The notes under the pieces are model-generated. The model saw nothing but the letters and a program-made list of their open reading frames with translations. It was not told where the DNA came from and made no database searches. Shown in pieces: positions 27,628 to 34,357 of a DNA stretch of 64,000 nucleotides. A program made the position numbers and the translations under genes. Source of the DNA: Actinomycetes bacterium (GTDB lineage Bacteria; Actinomycetota; Acidimicrobiia; Acidimicrobiales; Acidimicrobilacustridaceae). Numbering within the stretch: position 1 is the stretch's first letter; every line of letters starts with the position of its first letter. The stretch is taken from NCBI GenBank assembly GCA_029782145.1, contig JAKOVH010000013.1, forward strand, positions 310,001-374,000, read 5' to 3'.

Positions 27628-29102
27628 GGCCGGCCTCGCAGCTCTCGCACCCGCTCGGCGGCCAGCTTGCCGCTGATCAGCACCATCGGCACCCCCACGC
27701 CCGGCACCGTCCCCGACCCGGCGAACACCAGGCCGGGCGCGCGCCGCTCGACGTTCGAGGGCCGGAACGGGCCGCTCTGGAGGAACCGGTGGGCGAGGGC
27801 GAACGGGGTGCCCCGCTCCATGCCCTGGCGCTCCCACTCCAGCGGATCGACGAGGTGCTCGACCACGGCGGTGGTCGGGTAGCCGAGGCGGCCCACCCGC
27901 TCGGCGAGCTGGTCGCGCACCCGCTCCCGCTCGGCCAGCCAGTCGACCCGGCCGTCGAGGTTGGGGCACGGCTCGAGCACGTAGAGCACCGACGCACCGG
28001 GGGGTGCCATCTCCGGCTCGTCGACGGTGGGCACGCTCACCAGCAGCGACGGGTCGGGCATGCGCTCGCCCCGGTCGAGCAGGGCCCGGAAGGCGCCGTC
28101 CCACTCGGCACCGAAGTGGATGTTGTGGTGGGCCGCCTCGGGCGGTGCCGGCCGATCGGTGCCCACGTGCCACAGCACGCAGCTGGGCGAGTAGCGCCCC
28201 CGTCGGGCCACCCGCGGCATCGGCGTGCCCGGCAGCAGCGTGCGGTAGGCGACGGGCAGGTCGGGGGAGCACACCACCGCGTCGGCCTCCACCACCTCGC
28301 CGCTGGCGAGGCGCACGCCCTTCACCCGCCCGGAGGTGCCGTGGGCCAGCAGCACCCGGTCGACCTCGGTGCCGTAGCGCAGCTCGCCCCCTGCCTTCTC
28401 GAGGGCCGAGGCCAGGGCCCCGGGCACCGCGGCCATGCCGCCGACGGGGTGGAACACGCCGGCCACCGAGTCCATGTAGGTGATGACGCAGTAGACGGCG
28501 AGCGCCTCGTAGGGGGCCAGGCCGGCGTAGAGCGACTGGAAGCTGAACACCCGCCGCAACCGTTCGTCGGCGAAGTATCCGCCGACCTTGGTGGCCAGGC
28601 GGCGCAGCCCGCCGAGGCGCAGCAGCTCCAGCGCCGGCCGCAGGGGCCGGGCCAGTCCGAGCGGGCTGTCGTAGTTGCGGTCGATGAAGTGGGGCAGCTC
28701 GACGCGGTAGAGGTCGCCCAGCCAGTCGCAGAAGCGGTGGAAGGCGGCCGCCTCGGCGGGACCGCACACCGCCCGGATCTCCTCGGCCATGGCCTCACGG
28801 CCCGAGCGCACGTGCAGCTCGCTGCCGTCGGCGAAGGTGCACCGGTAGAGCGGGTCGACGGGGCGCACCTCGAGATGGTCAGCCGGCTCCTGGCCGAGCG
28901 CCCGGATGCAGTCGTGCACCAGCTCGGGCATGGTGAACACGGTGGGCCCGGCGTCGAAGCGGTAGCCGCCCAGGCGCAGCTCGGCGGCCCGCCCGCCGGG
29001 CTCGGTGCCCCGCTCGAGCACCACGACGTCGTGGCCGTCGCCTCGCAGGTGGCAGGCCGCGCTGAGCCCGGCGAGGCCCGCGCCCACCACGCAGACCCTC
29101 AC
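27624..29102 (-). CDS. crtI: CrtI-type phytoene desaturase
   Basis: 492 residues from GTG 29102. The N-terminal FAD dinucleotide motif is VVGAGLAGLSAACHLRGDGH followed by VLERGTEPGGRA. The C-terminal GLVFAGSGTVPGVGVPMVLI is the bacterial phytoene-dehydrogenase signature. It converts phytoene to lycopene at the membrane, and length and motifs are normal. The gene order crtE-crtI-crtB, read on the minus strand, is an operon. A subfamily giving diapo-type (C30) products is less likely because crtE encodes a GGPP-synthase-like protein. Confidence 0.92.
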   Translation of the reverse strand: MRVCVVGAGLAGLSAACHLRGDGHDVVVLERGTEPGGRAAELRLGGYRFDAGPTVFTMPELVHDCIRALGQEPADHLEVRPVDPLYRCTFADGSELHVRSGREAMAEEIRAVCGPAEAAAFHRFCDWLGDLYRVELPHFIDRNYDSPLGLARPLRPALELLRLGGLRRLATKVGGYFADERLRRVFSFQSLYAGLAPYEALAVYCVITYMDSVAGVFHPVGGMAAVPGALASALEKAGGELRYGTEVDRVLLAHGTSGRVKGVRLASGEVVEADAVVCSPDLPVAYRTLLPGTPMPRVARRGRYSPSCVLWHVGTDRPAPPEAAHHNIHFGAEWDGAFRALLDRGERMPDPSLLVSVPTVDEPEMAPPGASVLYVLEPCPNLDGRVDWLAERERVRDQLAERVGRLGYPTTAVVEHLVDPLEWERQGMERGTPFALAHRFLQSGPFRPSNVERRAPGLVFAGSGTVPGVGVPMVLISGKLAAERVRELRGRP

Positions 29103-29237
29103 GTGACGCCCCGGTGTTCGGCCGGGTTGGGCTGGCGATCGGGAGTCCGACCCCAGGCGTGGGCGCTCGTCCGGTGAGCACGCGGGCCGGTGGGAGGGGC
29201 GGCCTGCTGGTGGGCGCAGCGGTCGGCCGTCGTCACG

Positions 29238-30326
29238 TCAGGCGCTCCGGCGGCACAGCTGCTCGGCGACGCGGGCCAGCAGCTCGCCGGCGCACGGGTC
29301 GATGGCGGCCTCCGCGCTGGTGACGGCCCGGACGCCCCGGTCGGTGAGGGCCTCGATGCGCCGCTCGACCTCGTCGAGCGCGCCGGTGTCGGCCAGGACC
29401 TCGGTGACGGCGGCGACGTCGCAGCCCGGCGTGCCGATGGTGGCGAGCAGCCGGGCCTGGGCGGGCGTGGCCCGCTCGGCGGCGATGGCCACGAGCGGCG
29501 TGGGCTTGCCCTCGACCAGGTCGTCGCCGACCGGCTTGCCCGTCACCGCCGGCGACCCGCACACGCCCAGCACGTCGTCGCGCAGCTGGAACGCCAGGCC
29601 GATGCTGCTCCCGTACTCGTGCAACGCCGCTGGGGCGGGGTCGGCGCCGGCCAGCGCGGCACCCAGGGCGAGGGGCCGGGCGACGGTGTAGCGGGCCGAC
29701 TTCAGCTCGGCGACCCGCAGCGCCCGGTGCAGCGGCACCCCACCGCTGGCGGTGCCGGCGACGTCGAGGTACTGGCCCAGCACGACCTCGGTCTCGAGCT
29801 GGTCCCAGAGGCACCGCACCGTGGGCGTGGCCGGGGCGGCGCCGTCGACCAGGCGACGGGCGTAGGTGTGGCCGAGGTCGCCGACGAGGATTGCGACGTT
29901 CTCCCCGAAGCGGTTCGAGCCGCCCCGCCATCCCTCGACCCGGTGGCGGGCGCCCTGGGCCTGGTGGGTGGTGGGACGCCCTCGGCGGCTGGTCGACGCG
30001 TCCATCACGTCGTCGTGGGCCAGGGCGAAGGCGTGCAGCAGCTCCAGCGCGGCACCCACGTCGACCACGTGCGCGGGCGGCTCGCCCTCCCCGGTGACGG
30101 CCCAGTGGCCCCAGTGGCAGAACGCCGGGCGCAGCCGCTTGCCGCCCTGGAGCACCAGCTCGGCCAGGATGTCGACCGGTTCGGCGAGCTGCTCGTCGAG
30201 CTCGGCCCACCGGGCTCGCTCGGCGCCGAGGAACGCGTGGAGGCGGGCGTCGGTGCGGCGCACGACATCGTCGAGCTCGATCAGGGCTCGCCGCTCTGCC
30301 CCACGTACCGTGTCGGTGTTGGCCAT
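29238..30326 (-). CDS. crtE: geranylgeranyl-diphosphate synthase (polyprenyl synthetase)
   Basis: 362 residues from the ATG at 30326. GGKRLRPAFCHW, the first Asp-rich motif DDVMDAS (Asp105-Asp109) and the second region QLRDDVLG (Asp250-Asp251) identify an all-trans prenyl-diphosphate synthase. GKPVGDDLVEGKPTPL follows. It makes the C20 precursor for CrtB. The gene is separated from divergent crtYc by 65 bases, which must hold both promoters. Confidence 0.9.
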   Translation of the reverse strand: MANTDTVRGAERRALIELDDVVRRTDARLHAFLGAERARWAELDEQLAEPVDILAELVLQGGKRLRPAFCHWGHWAVTGEGEPPAHVVDVGAALELLHAFALAHDDVMDASTSRRGRPTTHQAQGARHRVEGWRGGSNRFGENVAILVGDLGHTYARRLVDGAAPATPTVRCLWDQLETEVVLGQYLDVAGTASGGVPLHRALRVAELKSARYTVARPLALGAALAGADPAPAALHEYGSSIGLAFQLRDDVLGVCGSPAVTGKPVGDDLVEGKPTPLVAIAAERATPAQARLLATIGTPGCDVAAVTEVLADTGALDEVERRIEALTDRGVRAVTSAEAAIDPCAGELLARVAEQLCRRSA

Positions 30327-30377
30327 GGCTGACTCCGTGCGAGGGATCGCGCTGGTGAGAGCGGCCCGAGGGCCCTG

Positions 30378-30387
30378 GGAGGTGATC
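30378..30387 (+). promoter_or_regulatory. full-length Shine-Dalgarno of crtYc
   Basis: GGAGGTGATC matches the whole ten-base anti-Shine-Dalgarno of 16S rRNA and lies four bases before the GTG at 30392. This is unusually strong in a window where many starts have no ribosome-binding site. Confidence 0.75.
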
Positions 30388-30391
30388 GGAG

Positions 30392-30787
30392 GTGGCTGAC
30401 GACGGACAGTACCTGTGGGTCCTGGCGGCATGTCTGGTCGTGACCGCACCTTTGGAGGTTCTTTTCGAGGCCCGGGTCTACCGTCGCCCGGCCCGGACGC
30501 TGCGGGCCCTGCTGCCCGTGGTCGTCGCCTTCTACCTGTGGGACGTGGTGGCCATCCACCGAGGGCACTGGTGGTTCGAGGAGCGCTACGTCACCGGCCT
30601 GCGGCTGCCGGGCGACGTGCCGATCGAGGAGCTGGCCTTCTTCGTCGTCGTGCCGCTGTGCGCGCTGTTGACCTACGAGAGCGTCGCCAACCTGCTCGAC
30701 GGGCGGGTCGGCTGGGTGCAGCGGCTGCTGGCCCGCCGCCGGGCCGGCCGGGTGAGCGGTCCGTCGGCGACCGAGGCGAGGCGGTGA
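30392..30787 (+). CDS. crtYc: lycopene cyclase subunit, CrtYc-type
   Basis: 131 residues and three membrane helices. YLWVLAACLVVTAPLEVLFE, LPVVVAFYLWDVVAIHRGHW and RLPGDVPIEELAFFVVVPLC carry the conserved W-D and P-x-E-E-L-x-F pattern of the heterodimeric CarR/CrtYc-CrtYd cyclases. With CrtYd it forms beta or epsilon rings on lycopene. The stop overlaps the ATG of crtYd (TGATG). It is the first gene of an operon running to the CrtQ-like glycosyltransferase. Confidence 0.88.
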   Translation: MADDGQYLWVLAACLVVTAPLEVLFEARVYRRPARTLRALLPVVVAFYLWDVVAIHRGHWWFEERYVTGLRLPGDVPIEELAFFVVVPLCALLTYESVANLLDGRVGWVQRLLARRRAGRVSGPSATEARR

Positions 30788-31302
30788 TGGGCGAGTACAC
30801 GGCGCTGGCCGCCCTGTCGGTGGTGCTCGTGGTGCTTTACGAGCGGCTGTGGCTGCGCAGCGGGGTGTTCCGAGACCGCCGCTACTGGATCGCCATGGCC
30901 GTCTGCTACGCCTTCATGGTCCCGGTCAACGGCTGGTACACCAAGCTCAGCGCGCCGATCGTGCGCTACGACCCCGAGCAGATCACCGGGTTGCGCGTAC
31001 CGTGGGACATCCCCGTGGAGGACTTCGTGTTCGGCTTCTCCCTGCTCACCCTCGTGCTCGCTCGCTGGATCGCCCTCGGCACCCGGCGCGACGGCGCCGG
31101 GGGGATCGGGGCGACGGACGACGGTGCCGGGAGGATCGGGGCGCCCGGCGGCGACGAAGCGGCCGCCGGAACCACCGATGCCACCGACGGCACCGATGCC
31201 ACCGGAGTCGCCGGGGCCACCGACGCCACCGGGGTCGCCGGGGGCACCGACGTCACCGGGGTCGCCGGGGCCACCGGGCCCATCGAGGGGACCGACGGGT
31301 GA
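30787..31302 (+). CDS. crtYd: lycopene cyclase subunit, CrtYd-type, with repetitive tail
   Basis: 171 residues. The first 100 have three helices (YTALAALSVVLVVLYERLWL, YWIAMAVCYAFMVPVNGWYT, VPWDIPVEDFVFGFSLLTLV) with the P-x-E-D-F motif of the second cyclase half. The remaining 70 residues are a Gly/Ala/Thr/Asp tail built from about 27-bp DNA repeats (TDATGVAGA-type units), not part of the family. The stop overlaps the GTG of crtZ (GTGA). Confidence 0.85.
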   Translation: MGEYTALAALSVVLVVLYERLWLRSGVFRDRRYWIAMAVCYAFMVPVNGWYTKLSAPIVRYDPEQITGLRVPWDIPVEDFVFGFSLLTLVLARWIALGTRRDGAGGIGATDDGAGRIGAPGGDEAAAGTTDATDGTDATGVAGATDATGVAGGTDVTGVAGATGPIEGTDG

Positions 31303-31763
31303 GGGCGGTGGCGCGGGCCGCGCTGGTGGCCTCGGGCGCGTTCGTCGCCATGGAGGCGGTGGCCTACGCCAGCCACCGCTGGCTGATGCACGGTCCGGGC
31401 ATGGCGTGGCACCGCAGCCACCACGCGCCGCGAGAGGGCCGCTTCGAGCGCAACGACCTGTTCCCGGCCGTGTTCGCCGGCCTCACGGTCACGGCCATGG
31501 CGGTGGGCCAGGCCCTGCCCCGGGGCCGGCGCGACGTGCTGGCCGTCGGTGCCGGGGTCACGGCCTACGGGGCCGCGTACATGGTGGTGCACGATGGCCT
31601 GATCCACGAGCGGATGGGTGAGCGGGTGGCCGCCACGGGCCGCCGGCCCGGCCTGCGCCGCCTGGTCGAGGCCCACGGCCGGCACCATGCGTCAGCCGGC
31701 GAGCCGTTCGGCATGCTGGTGCCCCTCGGTGGCCAGCGGGTGGCCGAGCCCCGGCCGGCGTGA
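31299..31763 (+). CDS. crtZ: beta-carotene hydroxylase
   Basis: 154 residues from GTG 31299. The di-iron histidine clusters HRWLMH, HRSHH, HDGLIH and HGRHH are all present in order, with three hydrophobic segments between, as in CrtZ of the fatty-acid-hydroxylase superfamily. It adds C3 hydroxyls to ionone rings and so creates the OH needed for the glycosylation predicted by the next genes. The start overlaps the crtYd stop by four bases. Confidence 0.9.
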   Translation: MRAVARAALVASGAFVAMEAVAYASHRWLMHGPGMAWHRSHHAPREGRFERNDLFPAVFAGLTVTAMAVGQALPRGRRDVLAVGAGVTAYGAAYMVVHDGLIHERMGERVAATGRRPGLRRLVEAHGRHHASAGEPFGMLVPLGGQRVAEPRPA

Positions 31764-31877
31764 TCCCGAGCCGTCGCCGGGCCGCTCGTGTCAGCGGCGC
31801 TTCCCGCGCCGCGTGCGCTTCCCGTCTCGGCGGCGCGTCCGGCCTCGGCCGCCGTCCCCGAGCCGGCCGCCTTCCTC

Positions 31878-31985
31878 GCGCCGGGCTCCCTTCCCGCGCC
31901 GGGCTGGCTTCCCGCGCCGGGCTGGCTTCCCGCGCCGGGCTGGCTTCCCGCGCCGGCCTCGCTTCCCGTGTCGGTCGCCGTCCCC
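31878..31985. repeat. 18-bp minisatellite at the 5' side of the CrtQ-like gene
   Basis: Six 18-mers occur head to tail. Three are identical (GCGCCGGGCTGGCTTCCC at 31896-31949), with diverged units on both sides. The period is six codons, so the frame stays open and would read RAGLAS repeats if translated from the GTG at 31760. Similar diverged units extend back to about 31780. Confidence 0.9.
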
Positions 31986-32017
31986 GCGCCGGCCGCCCTG
32001 CCGGTGCCCGCCGGTGC

Positions 32018-33298
32018 GTGGCGGTCCTGGCCTGGCTGCTCGGCTGGCTGGGCGGGTGGCTGCTCTTCTGGCGCCTGCCCACGCTGTCGTTCGGCGACTC
32101 GAACGCCGCTGGCGGGACGACCACGTTCGAGCCACCGGAACAGGCAGGGGGCGAGGTGCTGTCGGTGGCGGTGGTGGTCCCGGCGCGCGACGAAGCGGGA
32201 ACCATCGCCACGGTGCTCGCCTCCCTGCGGGCCCAGCGGCGACTGCCGGCCGAGGTGGTGGTGGTCGACGACGGCTCCACCGACGCCACGGCGTCGATCG
32301 CCGAGGCCGCCGGCGTGCGGGTGGTGCCCGCCCCGGAGCCGCCGCTGGGCTGGACGGGCAAGGCCTGGGCCTGCCACACCGGGGTCGCCGCCACGGCCCA
32401 GCCGCTGCTGTGCCTGCTCGACGCCGACGTGGAGCTGCACCCCTCGGCCCTCGAGGCGTTGGTCGCGGCCCACCGCCAACGGGGCGGGCTGGTGTCGGTG
32501 CTGCCCCGGCACGTCCCGGTCGAGGCCTACGAGCAGCTCTCGGCGCCGTGCAACGTGGTGTCCGTGATGGGCAGCGGCGCGGCTGCCGTCGGCGCCGACG
32601 GCCGGTGCGACACGGCGTTCGGCCCGTGTGTGGTGGTCGGGCGGGCCGACCTCGAGCGCCTCGGCGGGTTCGCCGCCGTGGCCGGCGAGGTGGTGGAGGA
32701 CATCGCCCTGGCCCGCCGGGCGGTGGCGGCCGGTCTCCCGGTCACGGCTCTGGGTGGGGGCGCGGCGGTGGCGTTTCGCATGTACCCCGCCGGCCCGGCC
32801 CAGCTGGTGGAGGGCTGGACCAAGAACATGGCCGCCGGCGCGGTGAGCACCCCTCCGCTGCGCTCGGCGGTGGTGGCGGCGTGGGTGGCCAGCGCCCTCG
32901 CCCCGACCGCCGTGCTGGTGCGCCACGGTCCCCGGCGCCCGTGGGCGTGGCTGGGGCTGGCCGCCGCCATGGCCCAGTTCGCCGTGCTGGCCCGCTCGAT
33001 CGGCCGGTTCCGGTGGTGGGTCGGGCCGGCCCAGCCGGTGCTGATGGGAGGGTTCGTGGCGCTCTTCGTCCGCTCGGCCTGGCACCGGTGGGTGCTGCGC
33101 CGCACGACGTGGCGGGGTCGTCCGATCGCCTTCGGGGACCCCGGCCGCGGTGTCGGCGCCGGTGCCGGCTCCGCCAGGGTGGCCGGCCGAGGTGCGGGCC
33201 CCGCGGGGGTGGCCGGCCGAGGCGTCAGCGGGCCGGCGGCTCTCGCCGGCTCAACCGCTCCCGCCGGGCCAACAGCCGCTGGAGCCGGGCCCGGTTGA
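32018..33298 (+). CDS. CrtQ-like carotenoid glycosyltransferase (GT2)
   Basis: 426 residues from GTG 32018. It starts with one membrane helix (VLAWLLGWLGGWLLFW) and then a GT2 domain (VVVPARDEAGTIATVLASLR, VVVDDGSTDAT, GWTGKAWACHTG, LLDADVELHP, EVVEDIALARR). More helices follow. GWTGKxWAC is typical of the CrtQ branch that attaches glucose to apocarotenoid carboxylates or hydroxyls in staphyloxanthin-type pathways. A GTG at 31760 would add an 86-residue Arg/Ala/Gly extension encoded by the minisatellite, but the helix fits a start at 32018. The 3' end overlaps the CrtO-like gene by 74 bases on the other strand. Confidence 0.8.
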   Translation: MAVLAWLLGWLGGWLLFWRLPTLSFGDSNAAGGTTTFEPPEQAGGEVLSVAVVVPARDEAGTIATVLASLRAQRRLPAEVVVVDDGSTDATASIAEAAGVRVVPAPEPPLGWTGKAWACHTGVAATAQPLLCLLDADVELHPSALEALVAAHRQRGGLVSVLPRHVPVEAYEQLSAPCNVVSVMGSGAAAVGADGRCDTAFGPCVVVGRADLERLGGFAAVAGEVVEDIALARRAVAAGLPVTALGGGAAVAFRMYPAGPAQLVEGWTKNMAAGAVSTPPLRSAVVAAWVASALAPTAVLVRHGPRRPWAWLGLAAAMAQFAVLARSIGRFRWWVGPAQPVLMGGFVALFVRSAWHRWVLRRTTWRGRPIAFGDPGRGVGAGAGSARVAGRGAGPAGVAGRGVSGPAALAGSTAPAGPTAAGAGPG

Positions 33299-33731
33299 AC
33301 CGTTGCACGACGATGCACGGCACGTTGGCCACCACCGCGTAGGCCCACATCACCAGGGTCAGCGGCCACGGGTTCCACAGCGCGAACAGCGGTGCGGCAC
33401 CCAGCACGCCCCAATGCGTCAGCTCGGCCCGGCGCGTCTCGACCACGAAGCGCTCGTAGCCGGCCGGCCCGCCGGTGGTGCGCTTGGAGACCCCGCCGGG
33501 GAACACCTCGCCGGCGTCGGGCAGGCGGTCCTTCCACCGGCGGACCCGCAGCCGGGCGTACAGCCGCCCGTCGGTCTCGGCGGCCCGGAGCCGGGTGAGC
33601 CAGGTGTCGCGCTCGAGGCGTCGCGGGGGGAGCCGGTGCATCGCGTAGCCGACCACCACCCCGATCACGCTCCACGCCACCACGTCGGCCACCACGGCCC
33701 GCCTCGCCGACAGCCGGATCACGCGCCGCAC
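33225..33731 (-). CDS. CrtO-like carotenoid glycoside acyltransferase
   Basis: About 168 residues from GTG 33731 (33722 is possible). RRWKDRLPDAGEVFPGGVSK, FVVETRRAELTHWGVL, LFALWNPWPLTLVMWAYAVV and VPCIVVQRFNRARL follow the pattern of glycosyl-4,4'-diaponeurosporenoate acyltransferase CrtO, which esterifies the sugar of a carotenoid glycoside. It has two to three membrane helices. Pairing with the CrtQ-like glycosyltransferase predicts an acylated carotenoid glucoside in the membrane. It is convergent with the glycosyltransferase gene, with tail-to-tail overlap. Confidence 0.78.
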   Translation of the reverse strand: MRRVIRLSARRAVVADVVAWSVIGVVVGYAMHRLPPRRLERDTWLTRLRAAETDGRLYARLRVRRWKDRLPDAGEVFPGGVSKRTTGGPAGYERFVVETRRAELTHWGVLGAAPLFALWNPWPLTLVMWAYAVVANVPCIVVQRFNRARLQRLLARRERLSRREPPAR

Positions 33732-33824
33732 CGTACCGCCCACCCCCGTCCCCCCGCCCAACCTGCCCCCGTTGTCCCCATCCCCCCGCCCAACCTGCGC
33801 CCCCCTGTCCCCATCCCCCCTTCC

Positions 33825-34072
33825 GAACCTGTGCCCGTTTCTGTCCTCCCAGGATCAGATCCGGGCACAGGTTCGGGAGTGGGTGGGTGGATGGGCATGG
33901 GTCCGCTGCACGCCCCCGGCGAACCTGTGCCCGTTTGTGTCGCCCCAGGACCAGATCCGGGCACAGGTTCCGAAGTGGGGGTGGGGATGGGCATGGCTCC
34001 GATGACGCCTCATGCCCCTGGCGAACCTGTGCCCGTTTCTGTTCCCCCAGGGTCAGATCCGGGCACAGGTTC
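33825..34072. repeat. array of three 50-nt palindromic elements plus degenerate flanking copies
   Basis: Copies lie at 33825-33874, 33921-33970 and 34023-34072, 96 and 102 bases apart. The arms are the invariant GAACCTGTGCCCG and CGGGCACAGGTTC. The centre is a third subtype (TTTCTGTCC...CAGGATCAGATC). Two decayed left arms (CCCAACCTGC) precede them around 33757-33800. The array fills most of the stretch between the CrtO-like gene and the small membrane protein at 34151. Confidence 0.95.
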
Positions 34073-34137
34073 GGAAGGGGGGCTCGGGGGGAGGAGGGGG
34101 CGGGTCGCTGGGTGCGGGTCGGGGGTCGGTGATGGGG

Positions 34138-34143
34138 CAGACT
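34138..34143 (+). promoter_or_regulatory. possible leaderless -10 box CAGACT
   Basis: CAGACT ends seven bases before the GTG at 34151, matching the spacing of the TANNNT boxes seen elsewhere, with C in place of the first T. Confidence 0.35.
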
Positions 34144-34150
34144 GGGCGGC

Positions 34151-34267
34151 GTGATCGGGATCGTGATCTTCTCCGTCATGGCCGTCGTGGTGGTCGCCGC
34201 CTTCGTGATGCAGATCTCGCGCCGGCGCCGCTACCAGCAAGGCGAGTACGACCCCGACGACGTCTGA
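34151..34267 (+). CDS. small membrane protein, 38 residues
   Basis: The GTG start gives VIGIVIFSVMAVVVVAAFVM, one hydrophobic helix, followed by a basic stop-transfer (SRRRRYQQ) and an acidic end (GEYDPDDV). The coding pattern is clear in codon positions. It stands alone between the palindrome array and the convergent DUF6351 gene. Function unknown. Confidence 0.55.
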   Translation: MIGIVIFSVMAVVVVAAFVMQISRRRRYQQGEYDPDDV

Positions 34268-34357
34268 CCACGTCCGACCAGGGCCGACGACGTCCGAGGT
34301 CCCCTCAGGCGCCTCCTCGCGCCGCCGGCCGGCGACCCGGCGAGGGGGCCGACCGCT

